Positions 46,391 to 57,877 of a stretch of 64,000 nt of DNA are shown here, piece after piece. The first letter of the stretch is position 1; each line of letters starts with the position of its first letter. The stretch comes from Lasiosphaeria ovina (taxonomy: Eukaryota > Ascomycota > Sordariomycetes > Sordariales > Lasiosphaeriaceae): NCBI GenBank assembly GCA_033439765.1, contig JAULSN010000004.1:816001-880000 (forward strand). The letters run 5' to 3'. The notes under the pieces were generated by a model that had not been told where the DNA came from, searched no databases, and saw nothing but the letters and a program-made list of their open reading frames with translations. Position numbers and translations under genes: made by a program.

Positions 46391-47452
46391 TCACAGTAGC
46401 CATTGCGATGGCAACATGAGCGCCCATGAGGAGCCGGTACTTGGTTGCGTCTGTGGCGTGGAGAAACTGGTCTCTATCCGCGCGGTCCTCGGATTGTCTC
46501 CCTTGTGGCCCAAGCCCTTGATACCCTCATACATCTTCCTGGGGCTGCCGCCGATAGCCGATCCGGCAGCTTCCAAACCTTCCTTCATCTTCTCAAATCC
46601 TTTTTAGTACTCGCTCTGGTAGCACTTATAGCCTCCTTCATACTCTGGGAGCTCAAAGTCTTTTTGAGGTGCGCGGCGTGCTTTTTCTAGGCGCTGCCTT
46701 TCAAGCCATCGAGATGTTCCTAGGTTAATTGGAGGTCTTCTCGGCTTCCAAAGCCGGATCCTTAAGCTCGGGATAATGAGTGTGAATAATGTGTACATAT
46801 TCCAACATCCTGATTATCCCGTTCTCCTGAGTCTTATCGTCTATATCCAATTCTGGCAAATGGGCGGTATTGTCGACGAATTTCCCAGCCATCATTATCC
46901 GCAGATTTGGAAGTCCGAAGCCCCACACGAATCATATGCTTTTGGAGTTCATGAATGGGAATTTCCAGGGGTCCGAGCGGATCCGGAAAGTAACCTTTTG
47001 CGGCTGCCGCAAACTTGTCTTTGGCCTCTTTACTCTTGACAATATTGTCTGAATTCCTCGCTGCATATTAATAGGCGGTGTATTTTGACGAGCCTGTTGG
47101 CCACATGCGGCTCCCAGTGGTCAAGGTTGTTATAGAACGCGGGCGGATCTACGCGACTACCACCTCGTCATCAGATCAAACTCAGCAACCAAATTGCGTA
47201 GAACAAGAAAAGGTGGGTGTGCGCATAATGTAATCCGTAAAAAGAATCCTTATTCCTTTTAAGGATTTCTTCCTCCACATTGCACACGACCATCTCCTGC
47301 CAGGCTGCCAGCTCCCAGGCCAAACTAGCAAACGTTAGCGGCGGCAGGGAAACCTGGGGTGGCCTAAATCCATCGTGTGTATATCTCCCGGCCACACTGA
47401 CGCCCTCCTGTTTCCATGTTCCGAAGCGGCAAACGTGTGCAACTAATGGCAT
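46391..47452 (-). pseudogene. Multiply broken minus-strand gene
   Basis: Read from 47452 downward, coding-like segments follow each other in changing frames. They include LTFASLAWELAAWQEMVVCN (to about 47170), WEPHVANRLVKIHRLLICSE (ending in a stop near 47030), FAAAAKGYFPDPLGPLEI, then a frame from 46928 with LPELDIDDKTQENGIIRML and YPELKDPALEAEKTSN ending at a stop, then RQRLEKARRAPQKDFELPEY, and last MKEGLEAAGSAIGGS down to 46391. Segment lengths and charged composition look like real protein, while the plus strand has only weak frames. At least four frame changes or stops are needed. Family not recognised. Confidence 0.5.
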
Positions 47453-47903
47453 TTGGTTTAAATGTATTGTGGGTCATTTTCGATACGAGGAAAATTTCCG
47501 ATTGGTTGGCGATAAGCCTATTCAAAATTTCTCGCTTTTAAGTTGCAAGAGGGCGCGGCGGCGGCGCCTAGCAATTCCAGCGGCGGGAAAACGCTTTGCC
47601 GGATCAACTCCGCAAGCCCGCGGGCAGCCGCAGAAAGAGCCGAGCTCCACCGCATCACCCCTTCTTCTATCTGCTTGGTCGCTGCCAACCCGCAATTGAC
47701 GGGAGGCAAGAGACACGACCGTTGATTACCATTTTAATGCCTCTCATGCGCCAATGTGGCGCCCGCTTTCCTTTGATCTCTCCCTGCACTGCCCTGAACT
47801 GACCTGACCTCCCAAACAAAAGTGACAAGACTCGGCAGGGAGCAAATCGATTCAGGGGTATATCTTGGGCAAGGCCAAGTGATTGACAATTGCTTGATTG
47901 ACC
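47453..47903. other. Intergenic, promoter of the hydrolase fusion
   Basis: This lies between two divergently read units, the minus-strand pseudogene and the plus-strand hydrolase gene. No coding frame is seen. Confidence 0.5.
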
Positions 47904-49571
47904 ATGGCGGGACCGGGCATGCTCTACGTGACGATGCAGCCGTCCGAGGGGCTGTCGGCAGAGCAGTTCCATGAGTGGTACAACAACGAGCATGGCCCGA
48001 CGCGATTGCGGATGCCGCACATGTTCGGCAGCGGACTTCGGTACCGCGCGACCGACGGCCAGCAGCCGCACTTCCTGGCCGCCTACGACGTCACCGCTAT
48101 GGCCCTGCTTGACACGCCCACCTACACGGACCTGCGCGCCCACCGCTCTCCCCGCGAGGCCGACACCATCAGACAGGTCGACGTCGACCGCCGCTTCCTC
48201 GACCTCGTCCACACCCAGCACACGCAGACGCAGGCCCCGCCCTTTGTCGCCGCCGAGCACCTGCCCGACGCCGACGCCGACGCCGAGGGTTTGATCCTGG
48301 TGTCCGTCGAGGTCTCCCTCAAGCCCGGCGTCGACGGCGCCGACGACGCCGTGGTGAAGTGGTATCAAGAAGAGCACATCCCCATGCTGTCGCGCGTGCC
48401 CGGCTGGCTGCGCAGCCGCATCTTCCGCACCCCGTCCGCCATTGAGGCCGGCTCAAGCGCGACCGCACAGCAGCCCGCCCGTCTGGTGGCGCTGCACGAC
48501 TTTGCCAAGGACAACGGGCTCGGCGGCCAGGAGCACGAGGCGGCCAAGAGCACCCCGCGCCGCGACGCCGTCTTCGCCCAGTACATCGCCACCAAGACGC
48601 GCCGCGCCTACGAGCTGTTCTACGTCTTCGGCCCCGCCCCGCGCGACCTGCGTTCCCTGTCCAAGCTGCCCAGCGCCGCGGCCTTCACCGCGCCCGACGG
48701 CTCCGTCGTCACCGTCCCCGGCCCCGCCGGCGCCGCCTCTATCAGCGCGCACGTCACCACCGCCGACGGCCTGCGCATCCCCTACCGGCTCGAGGGCAAC
48801 CCGGCCCCCGGCGCGCCGACCGTGGCGTTTTGCAACTCGCTCCTAACCTCGCTGCACATGTGGGATGCGCTGGTGACCATCCTCAAGGCCAAGCGGCCCG
48901 ACCTGCGCATCCTGCGTTACGACACGCGAGGCCGCCACGCCGTGCCCGCGGACCCGCCCGTCCCTGCCACCCTCGACATGCTCGCCGACGATCTCGCCGT
49001 GCTGCTGACCGCCCTGCACATCCCGCGCCTGCACGCCCTCGTCGGCGTGTCCATGGGTGGTGCCACGGCGCTCAACTTTGCGCTGCGCCACCCGGCGCTC
49101 CTATCCAAGTTCGTCGCCTGCGACTTCAATGCCGCGTCTAGCGCCGCTAACACGGCCGCATGGAAGGACCGCATCGCCGTGGCCGAGAGCGGGGACGCCG
49201 GAATGAAAGAGCTGGCGGCCGCGACGGTCGGCCGCTGGTTCCACCCCCACACAATGGCGGCCAAGGCGGGCGTGGCTGCGTCGATGCGCGACATGGTCGC
49301 TGCCAACAGCGTGCAGGGCTTCCGCTTCTCGTGCCAGGCGCTGTGGGACTACGACATGCGTCCCGCCATGTCCGCGTGTGCGGTGCCCGGCCTGTTTGTC
49401 GTCGGCGAGGGAGACGCCAGCGGCGCCCTCGTCAAGGCGATGGATGGGTTTAGGGGCCTGCTGGGGCCTGGTGGCGTCGGCGCCGAGCTCAAGGTCATCC
49501 CGCTTGCTGGCCACCTGCCCATGTGCGAAGCGCCAGCCGAATTCTGGGAGGCTGTTGAGGCGTTCCTGTGA
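47904..49571 (+). CDS. EthD-like / alpha-beta hydrolase fusion, 555 aa
   Basis: A single exon starts at the ATG at 47904. Residues about 1-110 and 128-250 look like two EthD-type dimeric alpha-beta barrel repeats (FHEWYNNEHGPTRL, then VKWYQEEHIPMLSRVPGW). Residues about 275-555 form an alpha/beta hydrolase most like 3-oxoadipate enol-lactonases: a RYDTRGRH oxyanion-loop region, nucleophile Ser383 in GVSMGGAT, Asp504 in VVGEGD, and His537 in LAGHLPM. Enol-lactonases open lactone rings in aromatic breakdown. EthD-like domains appear in ring-modifying enzymes of fungal secondary metabolism, so one chain could carry two steps on an aromatic or polyketide substrate. The substrate is unknown. No signal peptide; cytosolic. 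Confidence 0.88.
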   Translation: MAGPGMLYVTMQPSEGLSAEQFHEWYNNEHGPTRLRMPHMFGSGLRYRATDGQQPHFLAAYDVTAMALLDTPTYTDLRAHRSPREADTIRQVDVDRRFLDLVHTQHTQTQAPPFVAAEHLPDADADAEGLILVSVEVSLKPGVDGADDAVVKWYQEEHIPMLSRVPGWLRSRIFRTPSAIEAGSSATAQQPARLVALHDFAKDNGLGGQEHEAAKSTPRRDAVFAQYIATKTRRAYELFYVFGPAPRDLRSLSKLPSAAAFTAPDGSVVTVPGPAGAASISAHVTTADGLRIPYRLEGNPAPGAPTVAFCNSLLTSLHMWDALVTILKAKRPDLRILRYDTRGRHAVPADPPVPATLDMLADDLAVLLTALHIPRLHALVGVSMGGATALNFALRHPALLSKFVACDFNAASSAANTAAWKDRIAVAESGDAGMKELAAATVGRWFHPHTMAAKAGVAASMRDMVAANSVQGFRFSCQALWDYDMRPAMSACAVPGLFVVGEGDASGALVKAMDGFRGLLGPGGVGAELKVIPLAGHLPMCEAPAEFWEAVEAFL

Positions 49572-49915
49572 GCCATTCACTGCTTGGTTTTCGGATCTAG
49601 AGTAAGTCTCTGGCGGTAAGTTTCAGTGTGAATTGCACCTTTCAAACATTATCGAATAGTCATCTAGACAAGGAACTGCAGGCATCTGTCCACCCGACTG
49701 AACTTGGGGAGGCCAATGGGCGAGTCTGACTTGCGTGCTGAATGTGTGGCGAGTGACGAACTGGCTTCGATGCCTGTCTGATAATGAATTCTGGTTCGTG
49801 TCTGCCTGGGTATCATAAAAACAACCAATTACCAACTCTTCCGATCCGAGTCGGCCGTCTCGCACCCTCCGCTTGTTGCCAACAAATCCCATCTGGCCCA
49901 TCACTGCAGAGCTCC
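49572..49915. other. Short intergenic region between convergent genes
   Basis: Probably 3' UTRs of both neighbours. Nothing else is seen. Confidence 0.6.
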
Positions 49916-50995
49916 TCAAAATCTCGTCATGGTCTTGGCGTTCATGTCCCGCAGCTGCCCGTCAAACAGCGCCTGCGCGTCGTCGTGCTCGTCGCCGCCG
50001 GCGGTGTCGGCCACGGGTGGCGCCACGGCGATCTCGCCGCGCATGATCTCGACGACCGAGATGACGGGCAGGATCAACATCAGCATCGACAGCAGCTGCC
50101 CAAATGACCAGCTCCTCTCGCCCTGATCGCTCAGCGCCACGTCGGGGTTGCCAAACGCCTGCGACAGCAGGTACGCGCGCGCAGTGGCTCCTATTTTGTC
50201 TGTCAGCATCGCTCCGACCAGTCATGTTTATTTCTGAGAGAGAGCAAATCCTACCAATGGCAATCCCGGCCATCAGCACCAGGCCGACCAGCTGCACCGC
50301 CTTGTAGAAGCGCTGCCGGCGGTTGTGCAGGTACCAGGTGGCGAGGGCGAAGATGACGGCGTTGCCGGCGATGGTCACGACGGTGCCGACGTAGTCGAGC
50401 CCGCTGACGGCGGGCGCGCGCGAGTCGATGACCCACACGCACCCGATGGGCAGCGTCGGCGGCAGCCCGCGCACCTTGCTCTCGAGCACGTAGACGCCCA
50501 GCACGCTCGACAGCACCATGTTGACAAACATGAGCGCCTGCCGCAGCCACCGCAGCACCCAGTCACGGCGGAAGTCGTGCACTAGCGTCAGCAGCGTCGC
50601 GTTGTGCGTCGCCGTTGCGAGTAGCGATAGCATCCACACCAGGAAGAAGTGGTACGGCACCAGCGTCGACGCCTTGGCCAGCCCAACGCTCTGCACCCCG
50701 ATCCCTACGATGATCTGCTGGTCTGAATAGCCGCTGAGCAGCTTGCGCCGGATCACCGACGGCTTCTGCGGGCGCCTGGCCGCCCTCTCGAAGCCCTGCA
50801 GGACCAGGCTGGCCGACATGGCGAGCACCAGCCCGGCCGTGATGGTCGACGACAGCAGCACCTGTGCGGGCATTCAGGTCAGCGGCAGAGCCTCGACATG
50901 GTGGAATTGGCGATGAAGGGAAAACTCACGCCTGCGCCCGCGATGCCGGCGTCGCTAGGGACTTGGTCCGGGACCACGCTGCAGTTGGGTGCCAT
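49916..50995 (-). CDS. Polytopic membrane protein, about seven TM, 315 aa
   Basis: Exons 50995-50930, 50861-50255 and 50190-49916 join in frame (introns of 68 and 63 bases). The N-terminus MAPNCSVVPDQ is outside-like and without a cleaved signal. Hydrophobic segments follow: LSSTITAGLVLAMSASLVLQ, YHFFLVWMLSLLATATHN, LMFVNMVLSSVLGVYVL, YVGTVVTIAGNAVIFALATW, AVQLVGLVLMAGIAIG and LLSMLMLILPVISVVEIM. The tail is acidic and ends NAKTMTRF. The layout resembles fungal seven-TM hypothetical proteins. Receptor function is not shown, and no conserved motif was recognised. Confidence 0.8.
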
Positions 50996-52434
50996 TGTCG
51001 CAACTGGAGATGTTGATGGAGGTGTGTCGGTGGTGTGCGAGCAATGTGAAAACAAAAAGCGACAAGAAAAGGAGAAAGAAGAACGCAGGAATAGCAGGTC
51101 TTTTCCAAGTTTGATTTCAATCCACGCTGGCTACGAGATGCGATGACACGCGACGGATGAGATGGTGAGATGAAAGACGAAAAGAGAGCAAAGGTCAGAT
51201 GATTACGCAACGCGCCCAGTCTGGACGAGAGGCACGCATTGCCCTTTTCATTTCAACGCCCAGGAAGAAGGAAGAGCAGCGCTTTCATTCCCCCTTTTAG
51301 TGCCCAAAAGCTATTGCTATGCCGACCTATGACGTGTGTTGCGCCCGTGGCTGGCCAGGGCGAAACCTCGAAACACGCGCCGATGCTCAGGACAAGGGGG
51401 CCGCCGTGCCAACGAGTGGCTGGCGGGCTCTTTTGGGTTGGAGGCTGTGCCGCTTGGCGCTGCAGGCTTTATTTGTGGTGGTGGTGTTTGAAGTGGACCC
51501 CTAACCCTGAGGTGGCGCGTTAGCATGAATGCTATTATTGGGCTACGCCACCGACATTGTCATGCCAGGCAGGCTTGCGGACAAAAAGAACGTTCCGAGG
51601 CGGACGGAGGATGGATGGATGGATGGATAAAGAGAGGTGGGTTGTTTGAATGGGAGAAAAATATTTATTTGTACTTATTTAGAAAGAAATTAGAACTATT
51701 TACTGTACGAAATTGATAAACACGCTGGGCCGGCGTATGAAACATAGTTACACTTTTCGAATTGATCACCGAAAATTGCAGTAATTCCTTCTTAGGTGGT
51801 GGGATGGATCTATGTAATAGTTGCACTATAGAATGTATTTGCAGTTACAGGCCATGGAATTCGTTAGTCGGCGAGGTCACTGCCCCTCGTGCCTAGCAGT
51901 CCAATAATTAGTCGCTATACCACTAATCATGTGAAGCTTTTGTAACGACCCCTCTGCCCATATCGGGTTCCGAGTCTCAGAGAGTCGTGTGTATCCCACG
52001 AAAGTTTGCTCTTTTGTTGCTTCGTCTTTGTGTTTGCCATGGTCTCGTTTCAGCATCGAGGACCACAAAGGGCTCGACGGGAAGGCCCGAGGGCTGAATC
52101 TCACCATAGCAGATCAAAGACAGGCAAACAACGTCGACATTTGTGTCACAAAGCCTCCGCAGCAATATATCGGGAGATTTCAGAGAAACGTGAAACATGT
52201 TCACTGCATTATATCCGCCTGATGGCGTTGGTGTGAAAGGAAGAGAGAAACAAAGAAGACACGGGTAAAGATTGGCAATCATTCAACATGCACCAACGGG
52301 CAATTAACATGGCTGGAACCTAGGTAGGTAGGTACCTATGAATTGTATGTACACAAACACAACAAAGCCCCCTGCTCAGTTCAGCTCTATCAGACCCTAT
52401 ACCTCCTCTACATACAGCCATCACGCACCGCCGC
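50996..52434. other. Intergenic, no gene seen
   Basis: This holds the promoter of the membrane protein and the 3' flank of the LPMO gene. A GGAT repeat lies near 51609-51629. No coding frame is supported. Confidence 0.5.
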
Positions 52435-53136
52435 TCACTGCCGCGTCTGGCCGCGGATGGCTCGGCGGCGCTCGTGCTCGTGCTCGTGCGAGACGGGCGC
52501 CGGCGCCGGCGTGGTGAAGTCGATGCACGACTCGTACGTCTGGCCCTGGCCGAACCAGTACCACTGGATGACCTGTTCTGTGTTAGTATTTACCCAGCAG
52601 GCAGGAAAGGGAAGGAGAAAACTCACGCAGACGCCCGGCGTGGTGCACTTGGCGCCGAGGTCGGGCACCTTGATGCTGAACTTTGTCTGGTCGGCGGGCG
52701 GGCGGTTGGTGGCGGCGTAGTTGTCGGCCCAGGCGATGAGCGGCGGGCCGATGACCGTGTTGGTCGTCGTGTCGACCACACTCACATTGGCGTAGCCCTT
52801 GTGGGGGATGCGGATGAAGACCTCGAGATCGACCACGTCGCCGGCCTTGTACTTCTGCACCTGGGCCGTGTTGTCGGCGAACTGGAAGCCCTTGCACAGC
52901 CATAGGTTGCACTTCTTGGCGTCGTACCCGTCCGTCAGCCCCTTGGGGTTCGACCGCAGCAGCGCCTCCGGGTACGACGTGTTGTCGCTCTGGTAGAACT
53001 TGGCCATGGTCTTGCCGCACGCCGCCGCCGTCGCCGTCCCCGGTTCTCGCGTCGCGGGCTTCTCCACCAGCCCGTGCGCCGCCGCCTGCGCCGCCAGCCC
53101 CGCGAGCCCCACGACCGAGGCCAGAGTGAAGTGCAT
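52435..53136 (-). CDS. AA16-like lytic polysaccharide monooxygenase, 215 aa
   Basis: Exon 1 is 53136-52627 and exon 2 is 52572-52435, with a 54-base intron (GTGAGT, branch CTAAC). A 20-residue signal peptide is followed directly by His21, so the mature protein starts HGLVEKPATR, as needed for the copper histidine brace. The second brace His is likely His112 in RIPHKGYANVSV. CNLWLCKGFQFADN, VIGPPLIAWADNY and VIQWYWFGQGQTYESC match the AA16 / LPMO_10-like fold, and the Tyr near the C-terminus could be the axial ligand. LPMOs cut polysaccharides oxidatively outside the cell and need electrons. There is no carbohydrate-binding module; the tail is short, with His-Glu and Arg repeats. AA16 assignment is from recall of family motifs, and cellulose is the likely but unproven substrate. 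Confidence 0.85.
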   Translation of the reverse strand: MHFTLASVVGLAGLAAQAAAHGLVEKPATREPGTATAAACGKTMAKFYQSDNTSYPEALLRSNPKGLTDGYDAKKCNLWLCKGFQFADNTAQVQKYKAGDVVDLEVFIRIPHKGYANVSVVDTTTNTVIGPPLIAWADNYAATNRPPADQTKFSIKVPDLGAKCTTPGVCVSFLLPFPACWVNTNTEQVIQWYWFGQGQTYESCIDFTTPAPAPVSHEHEHERRRAIRGQTRQ

Positions 53137-55002
53137 GGTGGCGGTGGGTTGTTTGTTGGCTGTTTTGGGTAGGAGAGTCGTCGTCGTGAACCAGGAACCA
53201 CGGCACACACACTGCTTGGCCTTTGCTTGGGACTGCGTGTGCTGTCCCTTAAGTATCTCCGGCAGATGTGCGCACTCTCCGAATTTCGTTGCGGAGGGCC
53301 GCCCCAGACAAAAAAGGGGAGACCGACACTCAAAGTTAGGGAACGGCATCTGGCATAGTGATCCGGGGTGCGGACCCTTTGTGTGTTTTTTGCCTAATAG
53401 GCCCCCCCCCCCCTATCTGGGCGCCTTTGCCCGTGCGCGGCCAATCACGTCGCCGCGCGCAAACAAGAATTGATCTATATGAATATCTCGTTTATTGCGG
53501 AACCGTCGGCAGAGCCATCAACCGCTGCCGAATACGCACGATGCAGAGCGTCTTCGGTGTCCGCGCAGATCGCGCCGCCCGAGCCGGCTTTTGGCAGCCA
53601 CGGAGACGAGCCATCCGTAGGCCCTGCTGACAATTCAAGGCCGTGCAATTCCAAATACGTGCTGCCATCCTTTGGGAAAATGGCGTCGTCAATATAGCCA
53701 GGGCGTTGCCGAGTGAAACACAGCTGCATTCAGCACCAGCAGCAACTCAGCAAGTATTTGTGTGAACGACTCGCTTACAGAACTTGGGAGATACTGGAGA
53801 TAGGACTGTACTGGCATGTTTACTGGCGCCGATCTACACAGAGGGCTTGCTTACATGCTAGAAACGGGAAGTTAATACCTGCAAAAAAAAAAAAAACCAG
53901 GCATTCCATACTCCTTTCTTCTCTAATTGAGCACTTTTACCACCTCTGTGGGACACCGGTGTGCGTAACAGATACCAACAGATAGGTCCCACCGGAGAGT
54001 GCTCGCGTGGAATTAACGGGAATAATAATTATGCCCCAAGCCCCGTAACCAAGGGAACGCTGGTGCATAGCTGCTTCGACTTCACATTGCCAGGATTCAA
54101 CACCACCAAGTTTCACCACCGTGTTTGAAAGCCCAAACAGAGACCCATTCCAGAACAAGTTGACGGTAGGCTAAACGTGGTCAGGCCGTTATTTGGAATA
54201 GAAACCCTCAAAGGCTGGCCCGGAACAGAAGCGAATACGCAAAGGTGAGCACCTTGTTTCGACGACAGACAGCGTGATATATCACAGTGCCGCAAGGAAT
54301 TAGCCAGCCTTGTCGTAGATTGGCGCTCACATCCAACGCAGTGGAACGGCTGATTGCCAGCGCCATGGAGAAGTATTTTCTTTCTTCGCTGGAGATTTGA
54401 TATGCACGTATTACCATTCGAGCCCTTGATGAGGGGGTTAGAGAGAGACTGTGAGCTGGTTATTCAACGATGTGAATTTGGTTTCAAATCATTTCTAGAC
54501 TTGGGATCTAATAATTAATATGCCAATCAACACGGCCGCCATGTAATCATGTTCGGGGTCCGTACGGAGTTCCCTACAGGGCTTGACAATTAATTGGTGG
54601 TTAATTGGGATTGCGTGTCTCTTCAGTCAATTAGGTACACAATCACAATTCCTGGCAACAGCAGATCTGACCAACAGGCAGATAAGTTCCAAAATTGGAC
54701 CACGAGTGCAACACACACGCACACACACACACACACTCACTCACGCAAACATTTTACATAACTCGGCGACGTGTTTGCATGGAATGGATTGTAACAGACT
54801 CTGAACTCAAACTGTGTCGTTTTCTAAAACCCGTCCCGAGTCCACCCATCCACACACACACACACTAAAGATAGCCACGCAAGTACACGATTCTTTGCCA
54901 TGTCCGTTTCTAAGGTACTTTTTCTTTCTCATTTTCCCACTCCAACTATTAACAGCTCGACCACACTTCCACCTCTTGAACCCACAAACGACAGAAAATA
55001 TA
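53137..55002. other. Intergenic between LPMO and cytochrome genes
   Basis: The LPMO promoter (53137-53400) includes a run of C at 53401-53413. A CA repeat lies at 54710-54743. No coding frame is supported in the 1.9 kb. Confidence 0.55.
54710..54743. repeat. (CA)n microsatellite
   Basis: About 14 CA units with a few changes lie in the 3' flank of the cytochrome gene. Confidence 0.9.
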
Positions 55003-55735
55003 TCAGAGCGTAGCCGGCTTCGCGGCCGCGGCCTGCTGGACGAGCGCCGCAAAGTTGGCCAGCTTGGAGCTGCTCAGGTCGTGTGACCACTTGGCGTGGG
55101 CGGTGTGGATGCCGAAGCGCGAGGCGTTGTTGGCGGGCTCGACGGGGGCGGTCGCGCTGGTAACCCAGGCGAACTGCGTGGCCGTGCTCGCCGGGTCGAG
55201 CTTGGTCGTGCCCCACGCGCTGAGGCCCTTGGCCAGCGCCGTCACGGTCCAGTGCGTGCTGTTGGACGTCGACCCCGGCAGCACCGTGTAGCTGACGTCG
55301 GCGAACGGCGTGGGGTACGTGCGCGATCTGTTCCCGTTAGATGCCTTCCCAACCGAGATGTTATGGGGAGGGGGGGGGGGGGTGAGAAACTCACGAGGCG
55401 CGGCGGCTCGACACGACGCTGGTGGCGCCGGGGTTGGCCCAGGCGACGGTCAGCGGGTTGTTGGTCATGACGCCGCCCCAGGCGACGCCGGCCCAGCCGA
55501 TGGCCTTGGGCGCGACGATCTGCAGGAGCAGATCGAAATTGCCGACCGTCGCCGTGTCGGGGATGGCGATGCGGTACAGCACGCCCGCCGGGTTCGCAAA
55601 CTCGGAGTAGCAGATGCTGGTCGACGCCTCGCAGTACTTGGTCGCCGCCGACACCGCCTCGGCCTCGGGCACCGGTGTTGCTACGGCGCTGCTGCCGAGG
55701 GCAAGCGCGGCGGCTGCGAGCTGGAGAAGACCCAT
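55003..55735 (-). CDS. Secreted CDH-type b-cytochrome domain (AA8-like), 221 aa
   Basis: Exon 1 is 55735-55395 and exon 2 is 55327-55003, joined over a 67-base intron that holds a long C/G run. A signal peptide (about residues 1-20) is followed by one cytochrome domain of the cellobiose dehydrogenase type: YCEASTSICYSEFANP, VAPKAIGWAGVAWGG, then Met90 in GGVMTNNPL and His188/His191 in FGIHTAHAKWSHD, which fit the Met-His heme ligation of this family. There is no dehydrogenase domain, linker or binding module, so this is a stand-alone iron reductase-type domain. Such domains pass electrons to LPMOs in full CDH; the nearby LPMO makes the same role plausible here. The electron source is unknown. 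Confidence 0.9.
55370..55382. repeat. Poly-G run inside the cytochrome gene intron
   Basis: A run of G on the plus strand (C in the transcript) lies close to the 5' splice site, and its length may be uncertain. Confidence 0.85.
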
Positions 55736-57877
55736 TTTGTGAACGTGGGAGAGAGTGAGTGTGTGTATGGTATTAGTCGGGAAATGCCAAGCACGGGGGA
55801 CGGGGCGGGCGGGTTGAGGTTGGGGAGGTAAAACGCAGACAAGCAGCCAGTCGGATTCCCGAGGGCTGGGAGGGGGGAGGGAGAGAGACAGCGCCGATAT
55901 ATAAACAAGCCGCCACGATGGAGGGAATATGGCAGAGCTTTATCCGGGCATGGTGCGTTAGATGGGGAGGGATAGGTCCCGGCGGTAATTATGGGCCGCG
56001 CCCCTCAGCAGCCGCCGTGATGCGTTTAGTATTCTCAATATGCTGGACATGAACGTGCTTCTATTTCGGTAGAGATGCGGCGGGAGCTTTGCTCGCTCGC
56101 ACGCTTCGTGGCACCCGAGCGGCTGAAAGTACCGTCGTGCCTGGCGAGAGCGACCGCCCTCGTGGGCTGGCCTCCCCCTTGGCACGACAGCCGAGGGTGC
56201 AGAATGCAACGCTGGCCCATCCGCGTCTGTCGTCGGGATTTGGCCGCCAGCTGCAATTGTTTACCAAGGACAGGTCTCTGTGTCTGTCTCAGCTACTAGA
56301 CTTAGCAGATCGAGGTAGGTATTCTGGAACCCCCATCCGCGTCCCCGTATAAACAAGCCTATCACGACAGCCATATTTGCAACGTTTCCCTGTGTCCTGG
56401 GGCCCCAGATCACACGTCGAGCTCGGCTAGGTGCCTAATTGGAGGCGCCGCCAATCGGGAGAAGGGGACTGGTGCGGCTCGACATTTCTCGCATCGGATT
56501 TTCATGCAAGGGCAGATTCCCATGCCGTGCTGGTGCCTCTCCGAGGAGCGGGGTCAGCAGGAACTCAGCAGAGTGAGCGAAAGCGGGAATTAATATCGTG
56601 CGTCATATATAGCGTGTGTCGCACGAGAAGCTTGTTCGCTTTTGTCCTCAATTATTGTGTCTTTCTGGGTCGGCTTTGCGGGTCCAGGCTAAAACCGACG
56701 GGCGTTGCCTCCCCTGTCCAGACTCCCCTTTTTGGTTCGCCTGTCTGCGCGCCTACTATGGACGGACTTCCGGTCGCCAGGGGGACAGGCGCGGCAGATC
56801 TGACAGGCACCAATAGCCAGCTCGCGATTTTCAATCTTGCCTTGGCTGCGGGTGGAGGGAGGCGGTCGTGATTTTGGCCTACTGCGTTGTTGCCCACGCG
56901 CCAAGCTGATGGTGATGGTTTCCATTGTGGCCGCCCAAGTGTCTGTTTGCTAGCCTGCCAAGAGAAATCCTCCTTGCTGCACCCGTTGGGTGAGGGTCGC
57001 ATACCAAAGGTACCGTGCATGTGTGTCGTGTTGTTGGCGGTAGCAGCACTCTAAACCTCGTGGAGATGGGTGTGCTTGGGGATCGCTGGTTGATCAGCAC
57101 TGCATGTGGATTCCGGAATGGCTTGGCTGAAACAGACGTTAACCGCCGCCAACCTGGTTGTCGGTATTCTGGGGCAGCTCTGCTTTGAGGCTTCCATGTC
57201 TGACTCAAAACTGCAAAGAGCCACGCGTAAGCCGTATCTGCGGCGTCGTCAACGCCAGGATAATATTGCTGTCGCCATCCATGTCTGGAAAGCCACTTTC
57301 AACATCTCCTAAGCTCGCCGCGACTACACCGAGGTTTCCTTCCTCCCCCAATGTCTTCAACTGATACTCGCGACAACTGCCTGTGGTTCCGTTTGGCCGA
57401 CGCTGAGGGCTAATTAGCATACTGGTCTCCGAATCAACATACCACAACAGACCCAAAGCAGAACATATGCTTTTATTCTCGGTTTTGTACGCGTAAGTTG
57501 AGACGGCGAGAAAGCGGGACTGACACGACTTGAATTCCAACAAGACTCAAAAAGAAGAGAAACGGACAATGGACGCATGTTTACTTCCAAGTTCCCTAAT
57601 TGAGCAAACACAATGGAGCATTTATCTGGAACATCCAATCGGTAATCAACGAGCAGACAATTCAAGATTTCTTCTCCTAACCAAGTCTAACTGTCCAATG
57701 CACCCGCTCGCCCATGATATGATTTGCCAAAGACGGAAACACACAAATCCCGCCACAACGATTAAAGAGAAGGAGCAAAAAAAAAAAAGAAAAAAAAAGA
57801 AAAAAAAAAAGAAACCACAACAGTAGCTTCTACCAAATCTAATTAAAAGAACATTACATCCAGCAAGAAAAGAAACA
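55736..57877. other. Intergenic, no gene seen
   Basis: This holds the cytochrome promoter and the 3' flank of the permease gene. An A-rich simple tract lies at 57777-57811. Confidence 0.5.
57777..57811. repeat. A-rich tract
   Basis: Runs of 8 to 12 A broken by single G lie just downstream of the permease stop codon, outside the coding part. Confidence 0.9.
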
